Shown here piece by piece: positions 1 to 8,618 of a stretch of 64,000 nucleotides of DNA (its first letter is position 1; each line of letters starts with the position of its first letter). The notes under the pieces are model-generated. The model did no database searches, had not been told where the DNA came from, and saw only the letters and a program-made list of their open reading frames with translations. The position numbers were made by a program, and so were the translations under genes. Source of the stretch: Pseudomonas azotoformans. Lineage in GTDB: Bacteria > Pseudomonadota > Gammaproteobacteria > Pseudomonadales > Pseudomonadaceae. The stretch is taken from NCBI RefSeq assembly GCF_001579805.1, contig NZ_CP014546.1:2790001-2854000 (forward strand). The letters run 5' to 3'.

Positions 1-1869
1 CAGGTCAGAGACTGCGGGGTTCAAGCGGCTCTCAAGGCCCTCCTTGCGCATTCTTGCCGTATTCGCCTGTTGCCAGGCCGTGGATAGGGCCCGCCCCTCG
101 CCACTTTGTGAAAAAGCTGATTTGAGGTAATCGTCATATTTTTTGCCAATGTTGGCCTCGTGGGCGAGTGCGCGTAAATCTGCATCGCCGAGCCTGCCGA
201 CTTTTGTCCCTGAGCGGTCGAATAGGCCGGCTGTGGCGGTGACCGACCTGTGTACTTCATGCGGCGACCACGGATCGACGTTACGCCGTGCGTAACTTGC
301 CAGTGTGCGCAGATCCACGACCACCTTGGTTTTCCATTTACCCTTTGTCAGCACCCGCCCTTTCAAAAAGAGCGGGATATCGATGTTCGGGTCTTCGCTG
401 ATGTAAACCGTGTTGGCCTGTTCATCGCGATACCCCTTCACTTCGACGTCCGCAGAGGATGAAACGCGCAGCTTTACCAGGCTCTCGTAGGGGGATAGGT
501 CAATCTGGGCAAATTCCGGTTTTTGTCGTTTCAGTACCCTGCTGACTTCGTCTTCTGAGAAAGCGGCCAATGACAAAATCTGCTCAAGCAGCGGTATGAG
601 CGAGTCATGGCTTGCAATCATTGCTGCTTCATATTGACGGTACTGGACCTGATCCCGCGGGCTGGCGGCTTTCAACCAATCGGGTTCGTGCGGCTTGACC
701 AGCCTCAGATTTCGGGCAGCAAGGGCTGTGGATGCATCCAACAGCGGTGCCAGGTACGCGGCGCAGTCAAGTTCGCCGGTCATCGGTAACGTCGACTTGC
801 GCAGGAGTGCTCGGGTATTGAAGTATTGCCGCACTCGCAGCGAGCGAATGCTGTAGGCAATGACATCGGCCTTAATCATCGGCGGATTACCTGTCAACAC
901 AGGGGCGCCGTTCAATGTCTCGCGCGCTGCTGCCGGTATCGAAGCGGCTAGTAGCTTGCCTGCCGATTCGTTTTCGCGCAGCCGGGCCTCCACCGATTCG
1001 TTCAACCGCCCCAGATTTTCGTATTCTTCAAACCCTTCGCCTGGGGTGTAAAGCAATACGCTGCCCGTTGGCGGCATGACTGCGGTGGTGCTCAAGATGA
1101 ACGCGCTGGCGAACTCACTGCCGTCCGCCAGCGCCAGGCGGTACACGCCGGGCCTTTGCTGGGGGACGAAGGCCATTTCCCGTGCTTCTTGGCTCGGGTA
1201 TTTCAACACAGAGTCTGCCAGGGTTCGCGCTGCGGTCGACAGCGTGCCGTCCACTGTGCGTAATGCCAATTGATGGGCCAGCACTTGTCGTCGCACCGCA
1301 ATCAGGCGCTCTTCGATGTTGGGTTGTGCGTCTTTTTTAGCCCTCCAGAACTCGTTGAGTTTTACCGTAAAGGCAATTTCCAAGACGCTGGCCAATGTCG
1401 CTGCAGGCTTGGTCACAGTCAGGCGTTTGTCTGCTTCCAGTGTCTGGGCTTCCCGATAGAAATTGCCGGTCTCTTCGATGAGGTAGGCATCGGCATCCAG
1501 CATGCGTAAGCGGTTAAGCAGCGATCCAAGCGATTCGCTGCTTAGCAGTCGTGTTTGTCCCTGCTCCGCCTCACGATAACGCGTATAAAAAATCCGATTC
1601 GGATCTATAGGCCGGTTCAATTCGGGAAACATGGCGGCCAGTTGCATCTGGTACACCGTCTCCAGGCTCGGTTGTTGCTGCAACAGATCGTCGGTTTGGG
1701 CATTGAGGCTGCTCAGTTCGCGAACAAGGTGTGTCTGTTGTTCCTCTCGGCTCTGGTTCGCCGGCGGCTCCACAGGCAGTGTCACAGGCTGTAAAGGGCT
1801 GTGTGTCACATGTTGGGCTGGGAGCGGCTCGGGATCGTCATACTGTGGTGTTTGAGGTGGCATGTGCAT
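1..1869 (-). CDS. DUF6543 / dermonecrotic-toxin-domain large protein, N-terminal part (cut by left edge)
   Basis: The minus strand is open without a stop from an ATG at 1869 (or 1863) to the window edge, giving 623 visible residues. The reading frame, residue composition and phrases such as LRTVDGTLSTAARTLAD, FVPQQRPGVYRLALADGS and RTLASYARRNVDPWSPHEVH resemble the very large Pseudomonas proteins annotated as dermonecrotic toxin domain / DUF6543, which often continue into leucine-rich repeats and an E3-ligase-like end. The first ~45 residues are proline/glutamine-rich and there is no signal peptide. No ribosome-binding site is strong; a GAG lies 9-11 bases before 1869. The C-terminal effector part is outside the window, so activity cannot be judged. 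Family call is from memory of the family, not a search. Confidence 0.75.
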   Translation of the reverse strand, partial: MHMPPQTPQYDDPEPLPAQHVTHSPLQPVTLPVEPPANQSREEQQTHLVRELSSLNAQTDDLLQQQPSLETVYQMQLAAMFPELNRPIDPNRIFYTRYREAEQGQTRLLSSESLGSLLNRLRMLDADAYLIEETGNFYREAQTLEADKRLTVTKPAATLASVLEIAFTVKLNEFWRAKKDAQPNIEERLIAVRRQVLAHQLALRTVDGTLSTAARTLADSVLKYPSQEAREMAFVPQQRPGVYRLALADGSEFASAFILSTTAVMPPTGSVLLYTPGEGFEEYENLGRLNESVEARLRENESAGKLLAASIPAAARETLNGAPVLTGNPPMIKADVIAYSIRSLRVRQYFNTRALLRKSTLPMTGELDCAAYLAPLLDASTALAARNLRLVKPHEPDWLKAASPRDQVQYRQYEAAMIASHDSLIPLLEQILSLAAFSEDEVSRVLKRQKPEFAQIDLSPYESLVKLRVSSSADVEVKGYRDEQANTVYISEDPNIDIPLFLKGRVLTKGKWKTKVVVDLRTLASYARRNVDPWSPHEVHRSVTATAGLFDRSGTKVGRLGDADLRALAHEANIGKKYDDYLKSAFSQSGEGRALSTAWQQANTARMRKEGLESRLNPAVSDL

Positions 1870-2080
1870 GCAGATACTCGCATGTAGGGGCGCTGTGTGC
1901 TGCTGCGCGGCAGGCCCAGTTGAATGAGAGTTCCGAGTCTAGGGATGGTAGCGAGACGCCTTGCGGTGCATGTGTGTGCTGGTTGCAAGCGTTCAAACTG
2001 TGTGCTGGCGGCTGGCCGTTAAGTTGATTGCAGCTGATGTGCATGCGAACCTTGGCGCCTTTTCGCTAGGGGTTAATGTT

Positions 2081-2488
2081 ATGTCCACCACCATTCGTAT
2101 TGCCGCCGCCCTGCTGATCGGCAGCGACGGCCAGACCCTGCTGGTGCGCAAGCGCGGCACCCAGGCCTTCATGCAACCCGGCGGCAAGATCGACGCTGGC
2201 GAGCAGCCTGCGCAAGCCCTGGCCCGTGAGCTGCACGAAGAGCTGAACCTGCGTATCGAGCCCAGCGCCGCCGTCTATCTCGGCAAGTTTTCCGCACCTG
2301 CGGTCAACGAGCCGGGTTTTACCGTGGAAGCCGAGCTGTTCCAGGTGCAGATCGATGTGGCGGTCACGCCAGCGGCCGAGATTGAAGAAGTGCGCTGGAT
2401 CGACCCGGCCGGTGACGGCGGCCTGCAATTGGCCCCGTTGACGCGGGACCTGATCCTGCCGTTTTACCGCGCCTCGCTGACGGCATGA
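2081..2488 (+). CDS. NUDIX hydrolase (135 aa)
   Basis: A small cytoplasmic NUDIX-fold hydrolase that would cleave a nucleoside diphosphate linked to another group; the substrate is unknown. The Nudix box spans residues 35-57: G35, E41, R49-E50-L51 and E53-E54 are present, with Asn56 in place of the usual Gly. A longer in-frame start at 1961 exists, but its first 40 residues are cysteine/valine-rich and unlike the family, so the ATG at 2081, just before the STTIRIAAALL beta strand, is preferred. Its stop overlaps the start of the following GNAT gene (ATGA), so the two are translationally coupled. Could belong to the MutT/8-oxo-dGTP group, but this is not shown. Confidence 0.85.
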   Translation: MSTTIRIAAALLIGSDGQTLLVRKRGTQAFMQPGGKIDAGEQPAQALARELHEELNLRIEPSAAVYLGKFSAPAVNEPGFTVEAELFQVQIDVAVTPAAEIEEVRWIDPAGDGGLQLAPLTRDLILPFYRASLTA

Positions 2489-2988
2489 TCATTCGCACGC
2501 TGGCGGCCAGCGATGCCGAGGCGTATCGGGCGTTGATGCTGGAAGCCTATGGCGTCTATCCCCAGGCGTTCACCTCCAGCGTGGCGGAGCGTGCAGCCAT
2601 GCCGCTGAGTTGGTGGGAAAAACGCTTGAGCAGTCCGTTGGATTGCTTGCTCGGTGCGTTTGCCGAGGATGAGCTGGCCGGCATTGTCGGCCTGGCGTTT
2701 GAGCCGCGAGAGAAAGCGCGGCACAAGGTGACCCTGTTCGGCATGTACGTGAATGCAGGCCACCAACAACAAGGCTTGGGCCGGCAACTGGTGGAAGCGG
2801 CACTGGATGAAGCGCGCAAACAGCCGCGCCTCAAAGTGATCCAACTGACGGTCACCGCCGGCAATGACGCCGCCTTTGCCTTGTACCAGCGCTGCGGTTT
2901 CATCCAGTACGGCCTGGAGCCGCTGGCGGTGCGGGTCGGTGTGGATTACTTCGACAAGATCCACATGTGGCGCGAGCTGACGCGCTAG
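2485..2988 (+). CDS. GNAT-family N-acetyltransferase (167 aa)
   Basis: A single-domain GCN5-related acetyltransferase that would move an acetyl group from acetyl-CoA to an amine on an unknown acceptor. The acetyl-CoA pyrophosphate loop is visible at residues 93-100 (HQQQGLGR), preceded by the LFGMYVN strand, and the C-terminal ALYQRCGF motif is typical of the fold. The start ATG overlaps the stop of the NUDIX gene by four bases, so the two form a small operon. The gene ends four bases inside the convergent metR gene (stop codons overlap at 2985-2988). Specific substrate cannot be inferred. Confidence 0.88.
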   Translation: MIIRTLAASDAEAYRALMLEAYGVYPQAFTSSVAERAAMPLSWWEKRLSSPLDCLLGAFAEDELAGIVGLAFEPREKARHKVTLFGMYVNAGHQQQGLGRQLVEAALDEARKQPRLKVIQLTVTAGNDAAFALYQRCGFIQYGLEPLAVRVGVDYFDKIHMWRELTR

Positions 2989-3902
2989 CGCACTGCGCTG
3001 ACCCCATCCAGGGTGGAAAACGACGTGTCCTTGGCCGTCAGCAAAAAGTCGCGCATGTAGGGCGCATCCAGCATGTCCGCACGAATCCCGGCATACAGCG
3101 TGGCAAACAAACCTTTTTCACCCAGGCGCTTGGCCTTCACGTAGCCACGCGAGCTGTACTCATGCAGCGCCCAATGCGGCATACCGCACACGCCACGGCC
3201 GCTGGCCACCAGCTGCATCATCATCACCGACAGCTCGGACGTACGCACCTGCGCCGGTTCCACATCGGCGGGTTCGAGGAAGCGGGTGAAAATATCCAGG
3301 CGGTCGCGTTCCACCGGGTAGGTGATCAGGGTCTCGGTCAACAGGTCTTCCGGCACGATGTAAGCCTTGGTCGCCAGCGCGTGCTGGTTGGCGACGGCGA
3401 GCATGGCTTCGTAGGTGAACAGCGGCACGTAGGTGATGCCCGGCAGTTCCAGCGGGTCGGAGGTCACCACCAGGTCCAGGTCGCCACGGGCCAGGGCCGG
3501 CAGCGGGGCGAAGGCGAAGCCGGAGGCCAGGTCCAGCTCCACCTCCGGCCAGGCATCGCGGAACTGGTCGATGGTCGGCATCAGCCATTGGAAGCAGCTG
3601 TGGCACTCGATGGCCATGTGCAGGCGCCCGGCGGTGCCACCGGCCAACCTTGCGATGTCTCGCTCGGCGCCGCGTAGCAGCGGCAGGGTGGCGTCGGCCA
3701 GTTGCAGCAGGCGCAGGCCGGCGCTGGTGAAGCGCAGCGGCTTGGTCTTGCGCACGAAAAGCGGCATGCCCAGGCGCTCTTCCAACTCTTTGAACTGGTG
3801 GGACAGCGCCGACTGCGTCAGGTGCAGGCGCTCGGCGGCTTCCACCAGGCTGTCGGCTTCGCGCAGGGCGTGCAGGGTCTTGAGGTGACGGATCTCGAGC
3901 AC
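2985..3902 (-). CDS. metR: LysR-type regulator MetR (305 aa)
   Basis: LysR-family transcription factor. The N-terminal helix-turn-helix (residues 1-60; LEIRHLKTLHALREADSL, then LTQSALSHQFKELE) is close to E. coli MetR, which activates methionine-biosynthesis genes and uses homocysteine as co-regulator; residues ~90-300 form the effector domain. Start is GTG at 3902, seven bases after a GGAGA ribosome-binding site. The gene stands alone on the minus strand, divergent from an exported hydrolase; no met biosynthesis gene is next to it. The assignment rests on the N-terminal similarity and normal length. Confidence 0.85.
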   Translation of the reverse strand: MLEIRHLKTLHALREADSLVEAAERLHLTQSALSHQFKELEERLGMPLFVRKTKPLRFTSAGLRLLQLADATLPLLRGAERDIARLAGGTAGRLHMAIECHSCFQWLMPTIDQFRDAWPEVELDLASGFAFAPLPALARGDLDLVVTSDPLELPGITYVPLFTYEAMLAVANQHALATKAYIVPEDLLTETLITYPVERDRLDIFTRFLEPADVEPAQVRTSELSVMMMQLVASGRGVCGMPHWALHEYSSRGYVKAKRLGEKGLFATLYAGIRADMLDAPYMRDFLLTAKDTSFSTLDGVSAVR

Positions 3903-4096
3903 GGGCTCTCCATGAATACAATTTGTGACGAATTCGAATGGCGTGAGTTTGTCTCATGTTGGCATGCCTGTCGATAAGCAGGTCGACAATGACCGCTGGG
4001 CACTCTTCATCAAACTGTCACGCAACTGTGGCAGCGCGCTTGAACAAACTTCATCAGACTCGCGCTCTACTGGGGTTCTGCGTTTCGGTGTTTTTC

Positions 4097-5116
4097 ATGC
4101 GCGTGTTGCTTTTACTGGCCGCTCTGTTGTTCGGCCTGCCGTCTTTTGCGGCTTCTCGATGTGATGTCAATGTCCCGACCCAAACGGTCGACCTGGCTCA
4201 GGTTAGCATCGCCTACCAGAGCATCGGCCGTGCGTCCGATCCGGCGTTGCTGCTGGTGATGGGGCTGGGCGGGCAGTTGATCCACTGGCCGGATGAAGTG
4301 GTGGTCGCCCTGTGCCAACAGGGTTTTCGGGTGATCCGCTACGACAACCGTGACGTCGGCCTGTCCACGTGGCGCCAGGCACCGGCCAATGCCAACCTGA
4401 CCTTTGAAGTGCTGCGCTACAAGCTCGGCCTGCCGGTGGCGGCGCCCTACACGCTGACCGACATGGCTGACGACGCCATCGGCTTGATGGACGCCCTGCA
4501 GATCCAGCAGTTCCACGTGCTGGGCGCGAGCATGGGCGGCATGATCGCCCAGCACCTGGCGGCCATGGCGCCGCAGCGGGTCGAGAGCCTTACGCTGATC
4601 ATGACCAGCTCCGGCGCCGAAGGCTTGCCGGCGCCGAATGCGGCGTTGGTGCAACTGCTGTCGCGGCGCAGCGCTCCAAACCGTGAAGTGGCCCTGGAAC
4701 AGCAGGCCGATCTGCTGGCGGCCCTAGGCAGCCCGAACGTGACGGATGATCGCCAGGCGCTGTTGCACCAGGCGGCGCTGTCCTACGACCGCGCCTTCAA
4801 CCCGGACGGCGTGAAGCGCCAGATCATGGCGATCCTCGCCGAGCCGAGCCGCGTACCGTTGCTCAACCAACTGCGCGTACCGACCCTGGTAGTGCACGGC
4901 ACCGCCGACCCGCTGTTGCCGGTGATGCATGGCGTGCACCTCGCGGCGCATATCCAGGGCAGCCAGTTGAAGCTGATTCCCGGCATGGCCCATCGTTTCC
5001 AGGAAGCGTTCAAGGCGCCGCTGCTGACGGCGGTGTTGCCGTACCTGCAAGCCCATCGCGAAGACGCGGCGCATTGGGCGCAGATTGACCTGGGCGAGCC
5101 TTCGAAGGTGTTGTGA
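4097..5116 (+). CDS. Exported alpha/beta hydrolase (339 aa)
   Basis: An alpha/beta-hydrolase with an N-terminal signal peptide (residues 1-19, [19 protein letters not shown]), so likely periplasmic. The nucleophile elbow GASMGG places Ser145; the acid lies in [11 protein letters not shown] and the histidine in GMAHRFQ. The region [15 protein letters not shown] and [10 protein letters not shown] resembles the aclacinomycin-methylesterase (RdmC-like) group of esterases. An in-frame extension to 3956 exists but would bury the signal peptide, so ATG 4097 is chosen. The upstream 190 bases separate it from divergent metR. Substrate unknown. Confidence 0.85.
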   Translation: MRVLLLLAALLFGLPSFAASRCDVNVPTQTVDLAQVSIAYQSIGRASDPALLLVMGLGGQLIHWPDEVVVALCQQGFRVIRYDNRDVGLSTWRQAPANANLTFEVLRYKLGLPVAAPYTLTDMADDAIGLMDALQIQQFHVLGASMGGMIAQHLAAMAPQRVESLTLIMTSSGAEGLPAPNAALVQLLSRRSAPNREVALEQQADLLAALGSPNVTDDRQALLHQAALSYDRAFNPDGVKRQIMAILAEPSRVPLLNQLRVPTLVVHGTADPLLPVMHGVHLAAHIQGSQLKLIPGMAHRFQEAFKAPLLTAVLPYLQAHREDAAHWAQIDLGEPSKVL

Positions 5117-5171
5117 CATTGGTGTATCGTGCAACCTTTGTGGCCCATTTGCGCCTGCGAGGTTGCCTGTC

Positions 5172-5825
5172 ATGAGTACTCCCCTGAAAATCGATTTCGT
5201 CAGCGACGTGTCCTGCCCCTGGTGCATCATCGGCCTGCGTGGCCTGACTGAGGCCCTCGACCAACTGGGCGCCGAGGTGCAGGCCGAGATCCATTTCCAG
5301 CCGTTCGAGTTGAACCCGAACATGCCTGCCATCGGTCAGAACATCGTCGAGCACATCACCGAAAAGTACGGTTCCACCGCCGAGCAATCCCAGGCCAACC
5401 GCGAGCGTATCCGCGACCTGGGCGCCGGGTTGGGCTTCGCGTTCCGCACCGACGGCCAAAGCCGCATCTACAACACCTTCGACGCGCATCGCCTGCTGCA
5501 TTGGGCCGGGCTGGAAGGCTTGCAGTACAACCTCAAGGAAGCGCTGTTCAAGGCGTATTTCACTGATGGCCAGGACCCGTCCGATCACGCCACCCTGGCG
5601 ATGATCGCCGAAAGCGTCGGCCTGGATATCCAGCGTGCGGCCGAGATTCTCGCCTCCGATGAATACGCCGCTGAAGTGCGCGAGCAAGAGCAACTGTGGA
5701 TCTCCCGTGGCGTGACCTCGGTGCCGACCATCGTGTTCAACGACCAGTACGCCGTCAGCGGCGGCCAGCCGGCGGAAGCCTTTGTGGGGGCGATCCGCCA
5801 GATCATCCAAGAGGCCAAAGGCTAA
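5172..5825 (+). CDS. DsbA-family oxidoreductase, FrnE-like (217 aa)
   Basis: A thioredoxin-fold DsbA/2-hydroxychromene-2-carboxylate-isomerase family protein of the FrnE type, usually a cytoplasmic thiol-disulfide oxidoreductase. The active-site CPWC is at residues 15-18 in [14 protein letters not shown], the long helical insert follows, and the cis-proline loop [12 protein letters not shown] is near residue 185. No signal peptide is present. The ATG at 5172 is chosen because it begins directly before the first beta strand; an in-frame start at 5085 would overlap the preceding hydrolase. No operon partner is evident: it lies 55 bases downstream of the hydrolase. Confidence 0.88.
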   Translation: MSTPLKIDFVSDVSCPWCIIGLRGLTEALDQLGAEVQAEIHFQPFELNPNMPAIGQNIVEHITEKYGSTAEQSQANRERIRDLGAGLGFAFRTDGQSRIYNTFDAHRLLHWAGLEGLQYNLKEALFKAYFTDGQDPSDHATLAMIAESVGLDIQRAAEILASDEYAAEVREQEQLWISRGVTSVPTIVFNDQYAVSGGQPAEAFVGAIRQIIQEAKG

Positions 5826-5858
5826 GCGCTGGCCCGTCCCTTGCATTGACCCCCTAAA

Positions 5859-5880
5859 GCCCATCCGGTACCGGATGGGC
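5859..5880. other. 22-base perfect palindrome between the frnE-like gene and the arginase-like gene
   Basis: Nine-base arms (GCCCATCCG / CGGATGGGC) around GTAC. No run of T follows on either strand, so it is a weak terminator at best; it could be an operator or a leader hairpin of the next operon. It ends about 26 bases before the TTG start of the arginase-fold gene. Confidence 0.5.
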
Positions 5881-5906
5881 GCTGCCATTAGGGGTGAAAC
5901 ATTACC

Positions 5907-6827
5907 TTGAACATTCTTGACCTCGACCACAGCCTCACCGGCCAGGCACCGATTGCCCGGCGTCTGGCCAGCGGCCGTGCCACGCGTATCGACCTGCTGG
6001 ACCTGGGCCCCAAGCTGCGCCTGTGGTCCACCGAAAAAACCTGGAAGCGCTTCGCCGAACGCCTGGCCCAACGGCCCCGGCCCACCGATGCGCGCCCGGA
6101 AATCCTGTTTGTCGGCTCCGGCGACTATCACCACCTCACGCCAGCCTTTCTCGCCGACCTGAAAGAACCCATCAGCCTGATCCACTTCGACAATCACCCC
6201 GACTGGGTGCGCTTTGCGCCCAAGCGTCACTGTGGTTCGTGGGTCAACCGCGCGCTGAAGATGCCGGCGATCAAGCGCATCGTCACCCTTGGCCCGTGCA
6301 GCGACGACCTGCACAACCCGCAACTGCGCGGCGGCAACCTCGGCGCGCTCAAGCGCGGGCACTTGCAACTGTTTCCCTGGCAGCATCCACCGTCGAAAGT
6401 CTGGGGCCGGGTAGGGGATGGCGCCGGTCACCAGCAGCAGGAAAACCACCTGTACTGGCGCAACCTGGCCGAGCTGGATTGGGCGCAATTCCTCGATCAG
6501 ATGATCACCAGCCTGCCCACCGAAGCGATCTGGATCACCATCGACAAAGACGTGCTTGCCAGCGAAGACGCGGCCACCAACTGGGACCAGGGCGGCATGC
6601 GCCTGATCCACCTGCTACAAGCCCTGCGGGCCTTGGCAGCGCGCAAACGCATCATCGGCATCGACGTGTGCGGCGAGTTCGCCACCCCCGCCTTCAGCAA
6701 TGCGTTCAAGCGTTGGGAAGCCAAGTCCGACCAGCCACCGCCGGAGCGCTGGAGCGCGGAAGACCTGCAGCGCAATGCGGCCACCAATGAAGCCCTGATC
6801 GACCTGTTTGAGGAACTGTTCCCGTGA
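5907..6827 (+). CDS. Arginase-superfamily (ureohydrolase-fold) protein (306 aa)
   Basis: A member of the arginase/deacetylase superfamily with metal-site motifs in order: GSGDYHHL (residues ~70-77), HFDNHPDW (~92-99, giving D-x-H-x-D) and TIDKDVLA (~210-217, D-x-D). These residues bind two metal ions in ureohydrolases, so hydrolysis of a guanidino or amide bond is likely; the substrate is unknown. The start is a TTG at 5907, giving MNILDLDHS, with AGGGGTG about ten bases upstream. The stop overlaps the GTG start of the first EamA half-transporter, indicating translational coupling in a three-gene operon. It lacks the classical GGDHS and SxDxDxxDP sequences of true arginases. Confidence 0.8.
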   Translation: MNILDLDHSLTGQAPIARRLASGRATRIDLLDLGPKLRLWSTEKTWKRFAERLAQRPRPTDARPEILFVGSGDYHHLTPAFLADLKEPISLIHFDNHPDWVRFAPKRHCGSWVNRALKMPAIKRIVTLGPCSDDLHNPQLRGGNLGALKRGHLQLFPWQHPPSKVWGRVGDGAGHQQQENHLYWRNLAELDWAQFLDQMITSLPTEAIWITIDKDVLASEDAATNWDQGGMRLIHLLQALRALAARKRIIGIDVCGEFATPAFSNAFKRWEAKSDQPPPERWSAEDLQRNAATNEALIDLFEELFP

Positions 6828-7204
6828 CGTTGACCGTGGTGTTGCTGGTGGCGTTTTCCATCGTGCTCGATGTGATCGGCCAGTTGTGTTTCAAGATCGG
6901 CCTGGACCGGTTGCCCGAGTTGGACGGCGGTTTTCGCCTGAATGCGTTCTGGGGCCAGGTGTTCAATGCGCCGTTGTTGTGGGCCGGGATCGGTGCCTAT
7001 GCCATTGAGTTCTTCGTGTGGCTCGAAGCCTTGTCCCGTGCGCCGTTGAGCCTGTTGTTCCCGGCCGCTGCGCTGGCTTATTGCGGCGTGGTGCTGGCGG
7101 GCAAGGTGGTGCTGGGCGAAACCGTCAGCCGCCGCCGCTGGCTGGGCACGCTGGTGATTACCTTAGGCGTGATGTTGGTAGCCATTGCAGGGAGTCAGGC
7201 ATGA
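6824..7204 (+). CDS. Half-size EamA/DMT transporter subunit A (126 aa)
   Basis: A four-helix integral membrane protein of the drug/metabolite transporter superfamily, half the usual EamA length and similar in layout to ArnE/ArnF-type or SMR-type dimeric carriers. Helices lie near residues 3-20, 44-62, 68-92 and 100-122; the segment FPAAALAYCGVVLAGKVVLGE is the typical EamA signature. Translation starts at GTG 6824 inside the stop of the arginase-fold gene. Its stop overlaps the ATG of the next, similar half-transporter by four bases, so the pair probably forms a heterodimer. Cargo unknown; a product or substrate of the coupled hydrolase is an inference. Confidence 0.82.
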   Translation: MTLTVVLLVAFSIVLDVIGQLCFKIGLDRLPELDGGFRLNAFWGQVFNAPLLWAGIGAYAIEFFVWLEALSRAPLSLLFPAAALAYCGVVLAGKVVLGETVSRRRWLGTLVITLGVMLVAIAGSQA

Positions 7205-7605
7205 GTACGCAAACGATGAATAATGGATGGCTGCACGGGCGCCTCGGCACGGTGGTGCTGTGGGCCTTGTTGATCTGTACCGAAAGCGCCGGCCAGTTGT
7301 TTACCAAAGTGGCTGGGGATCAACTGGGGCAGATGGATTTGAGCTGGCAATGGCTGGCGGACGTGGCGCGCAACCCTGGGATTCTGGCGGCCATCGCCAG
7401 CTACATCGGCGCGTTTTTCGTGTGGATGCTGATCCTGCGGCGCAGCAGCCTGTCCCTGGCGTTTCCGCTGAGTTCACTGGTGTTTGTGGTGGTGTTGCTG
7501 GGGTCGTGGCTGGGGCTGGGGGAACATATCAGCCCGCTGCACTGGGTGGGGGTGGCGGTGATTATCGGTGGTATCGCCCTCCTGGCAGAAGGCGAAGAAA
7601 ACTGA
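7201..7605 (+). CDS. Half-size EamA/DMT transporter subunit B (134 aa)
   Basis: Partner of the preceding half-transporter, again four predicted helices (about residues 14-31, 56-76, 80-102 and 108-129). The segment SYIGAFFVWMLILRRSSLS, followed by FPLSSLVFVVVLLGSWLGLGE, parallels subunit A, suggesting duplication of a half-size gene followed by divergence. ATG 7201 overlaps the previous stop (ATGA). A longer in-frame ORF beginning at 7018 is only the antiparallel-free extension inside subunit A and is not used. A REP-type inverted repeat follows at 7631-7682. Confidence 0.82.
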   Translation: MSTQTMNNGWLHGRLGTVVLWALLICTESAGQLFTKVAGDQLGQMDLSWQWLADVARNPGILAAIASYIGAFFVWMLILRRSSLSLAFPLSSLVFVVVLLGSWLGLGEHISPLHWVGVAVIIGGIALLAEGEEN

Positions 7606-7630
7606 TCACTTTGGTCTGGTTCGATTTGAT

Positions 7631-7682
7631 TTTTGTGGTGAGCGGGCTTGCCCCGCGCGAGGCAAGCTCGCTCACCACAAAA
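7631..7682. repeat. REP/REPIN-type inverted repeat
   Basis: Two oppositely oriented copies of a GTGGTGAGCGGGCTTGCC-type REP core (second copy GGCAAGCTCGCTCACCAC) separated by a short GC loop, flanked by TTTT and AAAA. It lies between the convergent EamA and desaturase genes and could also end transcription from both sides. The same core recurs at 25801 and 44287-44421. Confidence 0.85.
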
Positions 7683-7696
7683 TCCCGGTTTCAGCC

Positions 7697-8563
7697 CTAG
7701 TTGTTGCGGTGCGCTACCAGAAAGCCCAACCCGTGTGACACCGGGAGCTGCTTGACCCCCGCCTCACGCTGCTGCTCGGCAATCTCCCGATGAAACGCCT
7801 TCACATGGGTCCAGTGCATCTTCGGCCGGTAATGGTGCTCGGCGTGATAGCCGTTGTTCATCCAGATCAGGTTGTATAGCACGCTGTAGGAACTCACGCC
7901 CCAGGCGATCGGCAGGTCCGGGTTGCCGCCGAAGTGTTCGTAGTAGCCATTGAGCGATGACAGGCACTGGCCCAGGTACCAGAACGGCAACAGCCACAAC
8001 ACCGCCTGCCAGTTGTAGAACGCCAGGGCGATATAGAACGCCACCGTCACGCCGATCTCAACTTTGACCCAACGCGCATCCGCAGGGCGCTTGCGCTTCA
8101 TCTCGTCATAGAACGGCTTGGGATCGTCGCGGAAAAAACTCAGGAAAGTATAAGCCCACGGGTTTTCCGGCTGGCCATTGTGGCCGCGCTGGTAGATCGA
8201 CAGCGGGTCAATGGTTTTACCGTCCGGGCCCGGCAGGTCGGCGTTGCCACGGTGATGGCGGTTATGGATGTCGCGGTAGAGCGTCTGGGAAAAGCCGATG
8301 GTCACCGACAGCAGCAGATCGAACGCCCGGTTCATCGCGCGATGCGTGAAGTAGGCGTTGTGGATCTGGTTGTGGGAGATGCTGTTGATGCTCCACGACA
8401 GGCTGATCGCATAGACCAGCGCCAGAGGCACCAGCGCCCACCAGCTCAGACTATGGAAGGCGGTGACCAGCCAAATGACAAAGGCGAAATGCGCCAGGCC
8501 CAGGGCAATGGGGATCAGGTCCCACAGCGAATGATGCAACAGGCGGTAAGCGGGGCGAGCCAT
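7697..8563 (-). CDS. Membrane fatty-acid desaturase (288 aa)
   Basis: A membrane-bound di-iron desaturase/hydroxylase. The three histidine boxes that hold the iron pair are visible: HNQIHNAYFTH (~residue 64), HNRHH (~100) and HAEHH (~242). Hydrophobic segments near residues 12-55 and 170-200 would hold it in the inner membrane. It would introduce a double bond or hydroxyl group in an acyl or amine substrate using oxygen and an electron donor. The start ATG is at 8563. It runs in the same direction as the MipA-like gene 55 bases upstream, so co-transcription is possible. Confidence 0.85.
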   Translation of the reverse strand: MARPAYRLLHHSLWDLIPIALGLAHFAFVIWLVTAFHSLSWWALVPLALVYAISLSWSINSISHNQIHNAYFTHRAMNRAFDLLLSVTIGFSQTLYRDIHNRHHRGNADLPGPDGKTIDPLSIYQRGHNGQPENPWAYTFLSFFRDDPKPFYDEMKRKRPADARWVKVEIGVTVAFYIALAFYNWQAVLWLLPFWYLGQCLSSLNGYYEHFGGNPDLPIAWGVSSYSVLYNLIWMNNGYHAEHHYRPKMHWTHVKAFHREIAEQQREAGVKQLPVSHGLGFLVAHRNN

Positions 8564-8618
8564 GAAGAGTGTCCTGGAAAAATGGATTCCACGACCTCAT
8601 TGCAAACCCCAGACCAAC

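Noticed and set aside
5859..5906. Guanidine riboswitch before the arginase-like operon
   Set aside because: Only one palindromic hairpin with a GTAC loop; the paired ACGR-loop hairpins or ykkC-type conserved bases are not there.
5010..6611. 533-residue minus-strand ORF opposite the frnE-like and arginase-like genes
   Set aside because: It is the codon-position shadow of two well-supported plus-strand genes in high-GC DNA and has no recognisable motif.
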